Notes: generated from the letters alone by a model not told the origin. A stretch of DNA of 10,730 bases from an uncultured bacterium (GCA_903934155.1 CAIZMS010000337.1:1-10730); one strand, 5' to 3'. Counted from the stretch's first letter, positions 1 to 7,482 are shown. A program made the numbers and translations.

Positions 1-547
1 GCACGCTGCGACAGAACACTATGCCGGCCAACGAGATCAGCGCCACTTCCGTGGTACCGCCCCCGATGTCCACAATCATGTTCCCGGCCGGCTCCTGTAC
101 AGGCAACCCGACGCCGATTGCAGCCGCCATCGGCTCCTCAATCAGGTACACTTCCCGTGCCCCTGCGTGCATGGCCGAATCCTTGACCGCACGCTTCTCC
201 ACTTCCGTAATTCCACTGGGTACCGCGATAATCACCCGCGGCCGCACCATCGAACGGCGATTGTGAACCCGGCGGATGAAATACTTCAACATCGCCTCGG
301 TAATTTCAAAATCCGCAATTACCCCCGCCTTCATCGGGCGAATGGCCACAATGCTCCCCGGGGTGCGCCCCAACATCTGCTTGGCTTCCTCACCCACTGC
401 CAAAACCTTGCGTGTGCCGGCCTGAATCGCGACGACAGAGGGTTCCCGGAGAACAATTCCCCGATCCTTGACGTAGACGAGTGTATTGGCTGTGCCTAGA
501 TCAATCCCGATATCGTCGGAAAACAGCCCCAGCAAGAGATTTAGCAT
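1..547 (-). CDS. mreB: Rod shape-determining protein MreB (5' part, runs off the window)
   Basis: Bacterial actin homologue that forms membrane-bound filaments on the inner face of the cytoplasmic membrane and guides the cell-wall elongation machinery. The first 182 residues are present; the C-terminal half lies beyond position 1. Visible motifs: a hydrophobic amphipathic N-terminus (MLNLLLGLF) suited to membrane binding, the phosphate-1 loop DLGTANT at residues 16-22, the IREP-like segment LREPSVVAI at 33-41, the stretch VPSGITEVEKRA at 109-120, EEPMAAAIG at 137-145, and the phosphate-2 loop DIGGGTTE at 160-167. The ATG at 547 is preceded by AGAAGGAA at a suitable distance. No stop is met inside the window. 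It is divergent from msrBA across a 165-bp gap. Identity is secure. The paralogue (MreB versus Mbl) cannot be decided from half the protein. Confidence 0.96.
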   Translation of the reverse strand, partial: MLNLLLGLFSDDIGIDLGTANTLVYVKDRGIVLREPSVVAIQAGTRKVLAVGEEAKQMLGRTPGSIVAIRPMKAGVIADFEITEAMLKYFIRRVHNRRSMVRPRVIIAVPSGITEVEKRAVKDSAMHAGAREVYLIEEPMAAAIGVGLPVQEPAGNMIVDIGGGTTEVALISLAGIVFCRSV

Positions 548-657
548 AGCGATTCCTTCTGCCTTCGGTTGCCCGAAAACCCACTCCAAACAACATAATG
601 TTTCGTAATTTGCGGGAATGCGATCATGGCGTCAAGCCTCAAATCCATCGGATATTC

Positions 658-686
658 TGGACAGGACAGGAGAATGGGTTGATAAT
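658..686 (+). promoter_or_regulatory. Sigma70-type promoter candidate for msrBA
   Basis: TGGACA (658-663, five of six matches to TTGACA) and GATAAT (681-686, five of six matches to TATAAT) are separated by exactly 17 bp. The predicted transcript would start near 693, leaving a short leader before the AAGGAGGT ribosome binding site at 701-708. Position and spacing are right. No activator or oxidative-stress operator was recognised. Confidence 0.5.
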
Positions 687-700
687 CCCGACCTAGTCCC

Positions 701-708
701 AAGGAGGT
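701..708 (+). promoter_or_regulatory. Strong ribosome binding site for the long form of MsrBA
   Basis: AAGGAGGT is a full anti-Shine-Dalgarno match placed 4 nt before the ATG at 713. It supports translation from that ATG, which adds a signal-peptide-like N-terminus to the enzyme. A second, weaker site (CAGGAG, 785-790) precedes an in-frame ATG at 797. Confidence 0.75.
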
Positions 709-712
709 AGTT

Positions 713-1672
713 ATGCATCGAGCGAGTCTGACCGTCCTGCTGGGCCTCATCACCCTGGCGCAAACAGGCTTCACCCTGACACTCCAGGAGAACTCAATGA
801 ATGAATGGCGTAAACTGACCCCGAAGGAAGAACAGGTTATTGTTCAAAAAGGCACTGAAGCTCCTTTCACTGGACGCTTCGATAAGTTCAAGACTGAAGG
901 GCTCTACACCTGCCGGCGATGCGGGGCGGCCCTCTACCGGTCGGAAGACAAATTTGACTCCGGCTGCGGTTGGCCCAGCTTCGATGCTGAGATTCCAGGC
1001 GCCGTCAAACGACTGAAGGACCCCGATGGCCAACGTATTGAAATCGAGTGCGTCCATTGCAGCGCCCATCTGGGACATGTCTTCACAGGCGAAAAAATGA
1101 CCGCACGGAACACCCGGCACTGCGTGAACTCGATTTCCATGGATTTTGTCCCTCAGGCGGACATCGCCAAACAGTTTGAGCGGGCGATCTTTGCCGGGGG
1201 GTGCTTCTGGGGGGTGGAATACTATTTACAGAAGGCGCCTGGTGTGTTGCGCACCACGGTGGGCTATACGGGTGGCAAAACCGTCAAACCCACCTATCAG
1301 CAAGTCTGCGCCCACGGAAGTGGCCATGCGGAAGCCGTCGAGGTGGTGTATGACCCGCGCCGAACCAGCTTTGAAAAAATAGCCCGCCTCTTTTTTGAAA
1401 CTCATGATCCCACCGAACTCAACCGTCAAGGCCCAGATGTCGGCGATCAATACCGTTCGGAAATTTTCTATCTAACACCGGAGCAAAAGGAAATTTCCAA
1501 AAAGCTGATCAAGGCACTCAAGAACAAGGGCTGGGCAGTCGTCACGCGCCTCACCCCCGCCGTTGCCTTCTGGCCTGGTGAGGAGTATCACCGTGATTAT
1601 TACCTGCGAAACGGAAAGACCCCCTACTGCCACCGCCCTGTTCCGAGATTTGAAAAAGGAGAAAACCCATGA
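713..1672 (+). CDS. msrBA: Bifunctional methionine sulfoxide reductase MsrB-MsrA
   Basis: Repairs oxidised methionine: the MsrB domain reduces Met-R-sulfoxide and the MsrA domain Met-S-sulfoxide, both recycled by thioredoxin-like donors. MsrB is N-terminal (about residues 30-147). It has zinc cysteine pairs C67/C70 and C113/C116, C85 in SGCGWPSF as likely resolving cysteine, and catalytic C137 in RHCVNS. MsrA follows (about 157-312) with the GCFWG motif, catalytic C164, and C306 near the end as probable resolving cysteine. Residues 1-25 look like a short signal peptide (hydrophobic VLLGLITLA core). An in-frame ATG at 797 (M29), with its own CAGGAG site, would give a cytosolic enzyme. I chose 713 because its ribosome binding site is near perfect. 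The order B-A is the reverse of the PilB-type A-B fusion but is well known. Its stop overlaps the next start, giving a two-gene unit. Confidence 0.95.
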   Translation: MHRASLTVLLGLITLAQTGFTLTLQENSMNEWRKLTPKEEQVIVQKGTEAPFTGRFDKFKTEGLYTCRRCGAALYRSEDKFDSGCGWPSFDAEIPGAVKRLKDPDGQRIEIECVHCSAHLGHVFTGEKMTARNTRHCVNSISMDFVPQADIAKQFERAIFAGGCFWGVEYYLQKAPGVLRTTVGYTGGKTVKPTYQQVCAHGSGHAEAVEVVYDPRRTSFEKIARLFFETHDPTELNRQGPDVGDQYRSEIFYLTPEQKEISKKLIKALKNKGWAVVTRLTPAVAFWPGEEYHRDYYLRNGKTPYCHRPVPRFEKGENP

Positions 1673-2520
1673 CCCATCAGGCTGAAACTAAAAATATGGC
1701 TCTATTTTGCGATTTCGAGAATGTCGCCTTGGGCGTTCGCGACGCCAACTATGCCCAGTTCGACATCAGCAAAGTGATCGAGAGGCTTTTGCTTAAGGGG
1801 AACATCGTTGTCAAAAAAGCCTACTGCGACTGGGGCCGCTACAAGGAGTTTAAAGCAACTATGCATGAGGCGTCCTTCGAGCTCATCGAAATTCCGCATG
1901 TACGGCAGTCGGGGAAAAACTCGGCAGATATCCGAATGGTGGTAGATGCGCTCGACCTCTGTTACACCAAGTCCCACGTGGACACCTTTGTCATCATCAG
2001 TGGCGACTCGGATTTTTCGCCGCTGGTCAGCAAGCTGCGAGAGAATAACAAAATCGTGATCGGGGTAGGCGTCAAGAACTCGACATCGGATCTTCTCATC
2101 GCCAACTGTGACGAGTTCATCTACTACGACGACCTGGTACGGCGCCAAGCGCCTCGTCCACCCCCTCCCCCGCGCGCCATCATCCCTGCCGGACGTAAGC
2201 CCGTGCGCCAGGCGGCCCCGCCGCCTGCGCCTCCTTCGCCCCCGACCGATAAGAAGAAGGAAGCCTTTGAGTTGATTGTCTCAACGGTCGAGGCACTGAT
2301 ACAGGAACGGGGCGAAGGCGACAAAATCTGGGGCTCCATGATCAAACAGACGCTCAAACGGCAAAAACCGGGATTCAACGAATCCTATTATGGTTTCCGA
2401 ACCTTTAGTCAGCTTCTGGATGAGGCGGCTGCGAGCGGCGTCCTGGAGCTGGAACATGACGAAAAATCCGGCGGTGTTATCATCAAGAACTGCCACACCC
2501 GCGATCCACTTCCCTTCTAA
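1669..2520 (+). CDS. NYN-domain putative RNase with C-terminal LOTUS/OST-HTH domain
   Basis: Predicted cytoplasmic RNA-handling protein with a PIN-like NYN nuclease domain. The NYN domain spans about residues 9-157. Acidic residues expected to bind the catalytic metal are D15 (CDFEN), D87 (NSADIRMVVDAL) and D113/D115 (SGDSDFSPLV), so the site appears intact. A proline-rich linker (about 162-193) leads to a C-terminal LOTUS/OST-HTH-like region (about 197-273; KIWGSMIKQTL, YYGFRTFSQLLDEA), a module that in other proteins binds RNA, including G-rich or structured RNA. The domain pair resembles LabA/DUF88-type proteins. The ATG overlaps the msrBA stop (ATGA) and an AAAAGGAG site lies just upstream, so the two are probably co-translated. 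Substrate unknown. A link to oxidative damage of RNA is only suggested by the neighbour. Confidence 0.88.
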   Translation: MTHQAETKNMALFCDFENVALGVRDANYAQFDISKVIERLLLKGNIVVKKAYCDWGRYKEFKATMHEASFELIEIPHVRQSGKNSADIRMVVDALDLCYTKSHVDTFVIISGDSDFSPLVSKLRENNKIVIGVGVKNSTSDLLIANCDEFIYYDDLVRRQAPRPPPPPRAIIPAGRKPVRQAAPPPAPPSPPTDKKKEAFELIVSTVEALIQERGEGDKIWGSMIKQTLKRQKPGFNESYYGFRTFSQLLDEAAASGVLELEHDEKSGGVIIKNCHTRDPLPF

Positions 2521-2530
2521 TGAAGAAGGG
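2512..2530. terminator. Small hairpin at the convergent gene ends
   Basis: CCCTTCT (2512-2518), loop AATGA, AGAAGGG (2524-2530) form a 7-bp stem that overlaps the stop codon of the NYN gene and ends one base before the stop of the leftward operon. It is correctly placed for a bidirectional terminator, but neither side has a proper T-run, so function is uncertain. Confidence 0.3.
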
Positions 2531-2531
2531 G

Positions 2532-2546
2532 TTAAGGGATTAAGGG
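2532..2546. repeat. Short tandem TTAAGGG repeat at the 3' end of the deacetylase-like gene
   Basis: TTAAGGGATTAAGGG gives two near-identical copies and encodes, on the minus strand, the last residues (LIP) and the stop of the deacetylase-like protein. It is similar in style to the GGTTCAGGATTCAGG arm further into the same gene. Confidence 0.5.
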
Positions 2547-3734
2547 CGGAGGAGAGATGGGGGTGTCGCGGTATTGGCCAGGAGAGCCGGGAAGATTCGC
2601 CTCGGCGGCTTTCACCAGATTGTGCATTTCGCGGGCGGTCACATAATGAAGCTGCCAGTGCTGTCCGTCATTAAACTCCCGCTGTAAGGCTTCGTGCATG
2701 ACTCGCATCTGGGAGCCCAGAAGCACTCTGGCATTCCCCGGCACACATCCATGCGTGTGGAGTTTTACAAATACCCAGTCAGGCCTTCCAATCACCCCAA
2801 TCTGCTGACGCGCCCACAACCGAACCCGATCCGCCGTCGGTGGATTCGTTGCCGAAATATCGGCATTTTCCAACCGCGGCAGGACCCCCCATTTGCGACG
2901 GCACCAGTTGAGAGCCAAAGGCCCGGTGATCAGGAGAAGAGGGTGTTTTGAGGGGATACAGGGTTCAGGATTCAGGATGCCTCCGGACACTGGATCTCGA
3001 ATTTCGGCCTCCTGCCCTGCCTGAACCCTGAACCCTACTCTTTCCCCTCTATCCGCCCCACGCGGTCGCCCCGGGGTATCAGTGGCGTAGTAGAGGGCAT
3101 TGACCATCTTCGGCTGTGTTGGCGATGGAGCGGACGGGAAGGTGAAATCGGCATAGCAACCCGTTTCTGAAAGGATTCCAAGTTCCTCATTCACTCCGCA
3201 CCAGTCCCCATCGGGCCGCGAGTTGCACAACGACCAGTTGCCATGAATGAAGGCGTAGCGAAGCGAAGAAGAGGAATATCTTTGCGGGCTTCGCGACTTC
3301 TGTTCAATATTCTTCTCTTCTCCCAGAAACCCATGACACTGATGAAGCAGGTCTCTGAAGGCTACCAGCTTTTCCCGAAACCCCTCGGCGGTATCGTGTC
3401 GATGATGGAGATGGATTTCAACTTCACCAAAACCTCGGCGACAAAAGGCGGCAAGGGAATCAAGAATGGCGGCATCATACTCTTCCTGAGGATAGAAAAA
3501 GGTATGACGTGGAGGCATTCCGTCGGCGTCACGAAAGGAGTCTACAGATCCGGGATAAGCCGAAAGCCAGTCGTGCACCGTCTGATGGGCGGCAACCACA
3601 TCGACGCCATCACGGAACGGCTCATAGTGGTCGCACACGCAGACCATCAGGTGGCGCGTGCCGGTAACGGGACCAAGGCGCGACAAAAGTGACCGAATGT
3701 AACCCGGAAACCACAGATCGACGGCTTTAAACAT
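2532..3734 (-). CDS. Polysaccharide deacetylase-like (NodB-fold) protein of a surface glycan cluster
   Basis: Last gene of the leftward operon, 400 residues. It resembles a family found in exopolysaccharide clusters and assigned to the glycoside hydrolase/deacetylase beta/alpha barrel. Visible conserved parts: CDHYEPF (34-40, probable metal-binding Asp-His), RDADGMPPRHTFFYPQEEY (68-86), EIHLHHRHDTAEGF (106-119), FIHGNWSL (162-169), GCYADFTFPSAPSPTQ (192-207), GPLALNW (271-277), VFVKLHTHG (321-329) and HYVTAREM (363-370). Deacetylation of a glycan or a lipid-linked sugar is a guess from fold and context. Compared with my recollection of the family, two stretches (about 141-158 and 229-265) look like foreign insertions. 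Both coincide with inverted repeats in the DNA and stay in frame. The ATG at 3734 lies 12 bp after the YfhO-family stop, with only a weak ribosome binding site. Confidence 0.75.
   Translation of the reverse strand: MFKAVDLWFPGYIRSLLSRLGPVTGTRHLMVCVCDHYEPFRDGVDVVAAHQTVHDWLSAYPGSVDSFRDADGMPPRHTFFYPQEEYDAAILDSLAAFCRRGFGEVEIHLHHRHDTAEGFREKLVAFRDLLHQCHGFLGEEKNIEQKSRSPQRYSSSSLRYAFIHGNWSLCNSRPDGDWCGVNEELGILSETGCYADFTFPSAPSPTQPKMVNALYYATDTPGRPRGADRGERVGFRVQAGQEAEIRDPVSGGILNPEPCIPSKHPLLLITGPLALNWCRRKWGVLPRLENADISATNPPTADRVRLWARQQIGVIGRPDWVFVKLHTHGCVPGNARVLLGSQMRVMHEALQREFNDGQHWQLHYVTAREMHNLVKAAEANLPGSPGQYRDTPISPPPLIP
2951..3048. repeat. Inverted-repeat element inside the deacetylase-like gene
   Basis: The left arm (2951-2976) reads AGGGGA, TAC, then AGGGTTCAGGATTCAGG. 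The reverse complement of the right arm (3020-3048) reads AGGGGA, six bases, then AGGGTTCAGGGTTCAGG. The 17-base cores differ at one position. The loop is about 43 bp. The element encodes about residues 229-262 (containing GFRVQ and ILNPEP) and coincides with a stretch the family appears to lack. It looks like a small palindromic dispersed repeat (REP/MITE-like) that landed without breaking the frame. No transposase is present. Confidence 0.7.
3258..3322. repeat. Second imperfect inverted repeat inside the deacetylase-like gene
   Basis: An arm around 3265-3279 (GAAGAAGAGGAATAT) faces ATATTCTTCTCTTCTC at 3307-3322. The match is imperfect, best over the inner AATAT/ATATT bases. Shorter GCGAAGC and GCTTCGC words lie at the left edge and centre. 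On the minus strand it encodes the serine/arginine-rich stretch at residues 141-158, between the conserved FLGEE and YAFIHGN segments. Likely a second inserted repeat element. Confidence 0.45.
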
Positions 3735-3746
3735 GAAGAAAGAACC

Positions 3747-6116
3747 CTATCGCGTTTTCTTCCCTGACCGAATCGCACTCCACAACCATGCCCCAAGAAG
3801 CACAGTCAATGTTGTGAGCGAAATGGCGAGTCCAATCCAGAGCACTCGTGGGGAGAATTTAACGGTAATCACGCCGCTTCCAGCCTTGGGAATCACAATG
3901 CCCTTGAAAGCACCAAAGGCATGGATGACTGGGAATTGGCCGGCATTGGCCTCCCATCCTGGATAGAAACTTTCCGAAATGAAAATCACTCCCGGCGCCG
4001 TAGTTTGATAGGAAATCTGATACTGATCTGAATTGATAGGGGTGAAATGAATTTTGGCCTCCGCCCTGGCTGGCGGCGCGGCCGTCGAAACTCCATATTT
4101 CACACACTCTTCACTTAGAACACCCAGAGTTCGCTGATAATCGAGTCGCCCCGCCTCCAGATCCGCATACAGCCCCTTCGCATCCGCATACGCCCTGATG
4201 TCATGATAGAACTTAACGCGCGGTAGCGAGTTGGTATACCGCATCAGCCCGACTTGACGCGTCCTGGAGTCCAGATTTGCAATGACCCCCATGTTCTGAA
4301 TATCCAACAGCACCCGCTCATTGGTAATGCTGTTGAAGGCACTCCAGTCTTTCAGATCGAAAAGGATATACCCCTCCCGAGCCTCATAGGCCGGATAAAT
4401 ATATCCAGTATTGCGAGGGAAAATGACTTCCTCGGAAAGTTTACCATCCCGAAGCTGAGCAAGGCGAAACGGCCCGTTTTGCTCTTTCATCTTCGTCATC
4501 TGACCAATTAGCCCATTGCGATCAGCATAGTATTCATCCGGATTTTCCCGGCCTCCATGGAAATGCTGAAACGCGAGATAGAGATCGCCAAAAGTGAGCA
4601 CAGCCAACAGCCCTACCCATAAAATTCCCCAGCGCATGGATTTCGCACGCGCCAAGAACCAAAGCACCGCCGCAAGCAACCCAAATAACAAAACACTCTG
4701 ACACGACTGCCGGACAGAATACCCCCACAGGGCGGGATTCTTCAATTCAGGAAAAATCGACGACCCGAATACAAGAATCCAGAAAATGAATAAACCATAG
4801 AGAATGCCCAGGAAAATGATGGGGCGACGCAGATTTAGCGCTTCATTTTTCTCCAAAACAGCATTCACAATAAACGCCACGTTTACGGCTAGACAAAAAT
4901 CAAAAAGGCAACCCATACGAGCGGGTACGCGAAACAAGGCAAATCCCGGAACCCAATGATAAAAAAGAGGGAAAAGGAATCCGTACCGTCCCGTCATCAA
5001 AATCAGCACAGGGAGCAAGGCTAAAAAGAAAAACATCTTTTCGCGATGCGAACTCCATAACCGACGAAAGTTAAAAGCCACTACCGCAACCGCAATCAAT
5101 GCGATTTGCCCGGCATAAAACACAAACTCCCAGTATTCCCACGCTCCCGAATGCCAAATCGAGTATCCATACGACTCCTTATCCACCCCCCAAAAAGGCA
5201 CCCCCCCGGGGGTGCCACTGGAAACTCCGAAAAAGTTCGGAACAAGCCCATGAATGAGGTAATACCAGGGGAGAGAATCATTCGCGATTTCGAGATAAGT
5301 GTACTTCTGACGGGCACTCAACATCCAGTTTTCCGCAACGGGAAAGAATTGCGCCGCGCCAGCAAGGATCACAAACAAAAAAACAACGCTTACTTTTGCC
5401 CCTTCGAACAGGACTCCCCGAACCTTCAGCGTCACGGATAACTGTGATCCCCCATTTTGCCTCTGAAAATGCAAAAACAACCAGTAGCCCCCCACAAGAT
5501 AAGAATTGTACATGACAACCTGAGGGAAGCCCGCCAGGAAAGACATCAGCGTAGCCCCAATCAACCCAAGGTAATATCCGGCCTTGAACGGCCGGCCCAC
5601 AATCCTGTTGACGAACAGAAACTGGAGAGGAAGCCACAGAAAAGCCGTTATGACATTCGCATGAACAATATGCAGCGACATAAAAGCGGAAAACACGAAT
5701 ACTATCATACCCACAATCGCCGCACCAAAATGCAGTCTCAAATCACGTAAATACCAATAGGCGAACAACCCGCCCCCGACCAGTTGCAAAACCAGGTAGA
5801 TTTGATAGGCGACAACCGAGACATGCCCGCCCGGAGCAATCATCGCCAATAGCCAGAGCGGCGGATAGAAGGCCGTCAGATTCAGGTTTGTATAAAACGG
5901 CAATCCATCCCGCATTCCACTAATCCAAAGAGGAAAGCGACCGGAATGAAGCGCATCGGAAAAATAACTGGCGCTTGGGTATGAATAAAAAAGGAGATCC
6001 TCCCAGAGAAAAGTTTTACCAATAATAAACTGCCAGTAATAAACCGCCATCGCAAGCGCCAGCACCAACGCCGCCACCCACACGCGCTGCCACCCCGCCA
6101 ATTTATGACTATCCAC
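3747..6116 (-). CDS. YfhO-family polytopic membrane protein (GT-C-like)
   Basis: Large inner-membrane protein, 789 residues from the chosen start, with about a dozen hydrophobic segments in the first two thirds. It then has a mainly extracytoplasmic domain and a final membrane helix before the basic end SGKKTR. The first loop after helix 1 holds the acidic pair E39/D40 (LWEDLLF), then RFPLW and a Pro-rich YPPLWLL, the usual layout of GT-C enzymes and of YfhO. The C-terminal ESFYPGWEA followed by AFGAFKGIVIPKAG is characteristic of YfhO relatives, which are implicated in sugar modification of surface polymers with a lipid-linked donor. The longest frame begins at a GTG at 6125, but the AGGA there touches the start codon. 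The GTG at 6116 has AGGAG 8 nt upstream and overlaps the preceding stop by 8 nt, so I prefer it. A terminator-like hairpin lies inside the gene. Substrate unknown. Confidence 0.87.
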   Translation of the reverse strand: MDSHKLAGWQRVWVAALVLALAMAVYYWQFIIGKTFLWEDLLFYSYPSASYFSDALHSGRFPLWISGMRDGLPFYTNLNLTAFYPPLWLLAMIAPGGHVSVVAYQIYLVLQLVGGGLFAYWYLRDLRLHFGAAIVGMIVFVFSAFMSLHIVHANVITAFLWLPLQFLFVNRIVGRPFKAGYYLGLIGATLMSFLAGFPQVVMYNSYLVGGYWLFLHFQRQNGGSQLSVTLKVRGVLFEGAKVSVVFLFVILAGAAQFFPVAENWMLSARQKYTYLEIANDSLPWYYLIHGLVPNFFGVSSGTPGGVPFWGVDKESYGYSIWHSGAWEYWEFVFYAGQIALIAVAVVAFNFRRLWSSHREKMFFFLALLPVLILMTGRYGFLFPLFYHWVPGFALFRVPARMGCLFDFCLAVNVAFIVNAVLEKNEALNLRRPIIFLGILYGLFIFWILVFGSSIFPELKNPALWGYSVRQSCQSVLLFGLLAAVLWFLARAKSMRWGILWVGLLAVLTFGDLYLAFQHFHGGRENPDEYYADRNGLIGQMTKMKEQNGPFRLAQLRDGKLSEEVIFPRNTGYIYPAYEAREGYILFDLKDWSAFNSITNERVLLDIQNMGVIANLDSRTRQVGLMRYTNSLPRVKFYHDIRAYADAKGLYADLEAGRLDYQRTLGVLSEECVKYGVSTAAPPARAEAKIHFTPINSDQYQISYQTTAPGVIFISESFYPGWEANAGQFPVIHAFGAFKGIVIPKAGSGVITVKFSPRVLWIGLAISLTTLTVLLGAWLWSAIRSGKKTR
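5192..5216 (-). terminator. Terminator-like hairpin plus T-run inside the YfhO-family gene
   Basis: On the transcribed sense strand a 9-bp GC-rich stem, GGCACCCCC paired with GGGGGTGCC across two G residues (5216 to 5197), is followed at once by TTTTT (5196-5192). It lies in the codons for SGTPGGVPFW. The shape is that of an intrinsic terminator, but the T-run is short and followed by six Gs, and translating ribosomes would normally mask it. It may limit expression of downstream genes when translation slows. Confidence 0.35.
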
Positions 6117-7482
6117 TTGACTCACTCCTGCTCACACGCGATTCAAACACGCCCCAAGGCCGAACAATGATTACCATCATGACCGTCATGAGCGCCAGGA
6201 TCAGCGGGCATTTGTTTATCAACCAAGGAGTCTGCAAAAGACCGCCGCTAACCGACAAAGGAAACAGCAACCCCATGAGCAGAATCAGGCCGCCCATAGA
6301 ACGCTTGCTCCCCGATATAACATAATTGCACAAGAAGCCGCCCAGAAAAACCGTTAGGGCGCCTCCCAGCATCACAAGCTTGTAATCATTACTTAAGTTT
6401 GGCAACACCATCATGACCGGCACCGAAACACAATACAGAAGGAGTGCATTCATGACGGAGAATCCGCGCCGCCACAGGATCACCCACGCCGCTCCCCACA
6501 TCGCCACCACTATTAGGCTCATCAATCCTTTAACGAATCCCACATCGAAACCAAGCGGCTTTAGCACTGTGGTTGCAAAAGAGTAAATGGAATGATCACC
6601 CCACCACCCGTCAGGGGAAGTACTAAACCGGGCTATTCCCCTGAAAAAGAGCAAGGCGTTCTCCGGCCCCCACACAAAAAGCAAGCATGTATTGATGACC
6701 ATGAGCGGAATCAGACACTTGAAGCGGTAGCGCCAGAAAAGAATCGCGCCGAATACCAGAGGCGTCAGCTTGATGTGTATGGCCAGGCTCAACAAGACTG
6801 CGGGGCCCCAGACATCCCCCGGCTTGATCACCATCCGGTACAGAAACGCCGTCAGCAGCAACATGGCAAAAGCATCGGAATTACCCCGTTCCAGGCTGAA
6901 CAAATAGCCATACCCCATGAATCCAACAAACGAAACCGCCCCAAACACGGCGAACAGCAGGTGCTGGCGCAAAATCCCCTCCAGTCCGACGATCCCCTGA
7001 ACCCTTGCCAACAGGCTGCAGATCAGCCCCACCACAGCAATGTTGGCCGCGAACAGGAACATCGATTGAAGGGCATATGCCGTTCCATAAGGGAGCGCCG
7101 TATAGGGCGCATAGAGCGTAAACACGAAGGGGGGATAGGCAAGAACACCTCGGGGCCCTGAAAAATAACCCTTAAGCTGATCGGATATCGTTTCGGGCAA
7201 CCTATTGACATTCCCTCCATGGATCAACACTTTGGAGTAATTATAGGTGATCCAGAAATCATGCCCCGCGACAATGCCGGACGGAAAGGTAGGGCCGGCA
7301 TAAAATCTCGGCATATCCCCATTCGGTATGACCCGGGCAGAAATATTACTCCACACTGCTACGGCACATGCCAATACATAAATCAGAGCCACCCCCATTG
7401 AGGCCCTCTTCCTCATGCTATCGCCTGGGTTGTTTATCGGCGACACGACACCCTCTGAAGCTTTCACCGGCGCCCCCCCCAT
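6109..7482 (-). CDS. GT87-like polytopic glycosyltransferase (GT-C fold)
   Basis: Inner-membrane protein of up to 457 residues with roughly ten hydrophobic segments. It resembles the DUF2029/GT87 family, whose studied members are polyprenyl-phosphate-mannose-dependent mannosyltransferases acting outside the cytoplasmic membrane. Supporting features: the first periplasmic loop with NGDMPRFYAG (54-63, acidic residue as in GT-C enzymes), VLAYPPFVF (113-121), SLERGNSDAF (196-205, like the ERGQxN motif of the family) and IHIKLTPLVFG (235-245). The longest frame starts at ATG 7482, overlapping the GT2 gene by 19 nt but with no clear ribosome binding site. An ATG at 7416 (M23, MRKRASMG) just before the first helix is an equally good or better start and leaves a 47-bp gap. 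Its position directly after a polyprenyl-phosphate sugar synthase-like gene supports use of a lipid-linked sugar. Acceptor unknown. Confidence 0.84.
   Translation of the reverse strand: MGGAPVKASEGVVSPINNPGDSMRKRASMGVALIYVLACAVAVWSNISARVIPNGDMPRFYAGPTFPSGIVAGHDFWITYNYSKVLIHGGNVNRLPETISDQLKGYFSGPRGVLAYPPFVFTLYAPYTALPYGTAYALQSMFLFAANIAVVGLICSLLARVQGIVGLEGILRQHLLFAVFGAVSFVGFMGYGYLFSLERGNSDAFAMLLLTAFLYRMVIKPGDVWGPAVLLSLAIHIKLTPLVFGAILFWRYRFKCLIPLMVINTCLLFVWGPENALLFFRGIARFSTSPDGWWGDHSIYSFATTVLKPLGFDVGFVKGLMSLIVVAMWGAAWVILWRRGFSVMNALLLYCVSVPVMMVLPNLSNDYKLVMLGGALTVFLGGFLCNYVISGSKRSMGGLILLMGLLFPLSVSGGLLQTPWLINKCPLILALMTVMMVIIVRPWGVFESRVSRSESSG

Larger units (their letters stand above)
548..712. promoter_or_regulatory. 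Divergent intergenic region between mreB and msrBA
   Basis: 165 bp without a credible gene. It must carry the 5' signals of both neighbours. The rightward side has a good sigma70-type candidate, listed separately. On the leftward side a TTGACG lies near position 635, but no convincing -10 box follows at normal spacing, so I do not place an mreB promoter. A 77-codon leftward frame crossing this gap overlaps both the mreB start and the msrBA N-terminus and is not believed. Confidence 0.6.

Noticed and set aside
541..774. A 77-codon leftward frame across the mreB-msrBA gap
   Set aside because: It overlaps the mreB start and the msrBA signal-peptide codons and shows no domain. The gap is better explained as a divergent promoter region.
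1702..2148. A 148-codon leftward frame opposite the NYN domain
   Set aside because: Entirely antisense to conserved NYN motifs with intact catalytic residues. No independent coding evidence.
2951..3048. CRISPR-like or tandem repeat array
   Set aside because: There is one inverted pair of short repeated words, not regularly spaced direct repeats with spacers, and no cas genes.
3243..3692. A 149-codon rightward frame opposite the deacetylase-like gene
   Set aside because: The leftward frame has conserved family motifs through this stretch. The rightward frame has no known motif and no ribosome binding site I trust.
6592..7161. A 189-codon rightward frame opposite the GT87-like gene
   Set aside because: Its protein is rich in Gln, His and Arg with no recognisable domain, and it lies wholly antisense to a well-supported membrane protein. 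It is a shadow of that gene's codon use.
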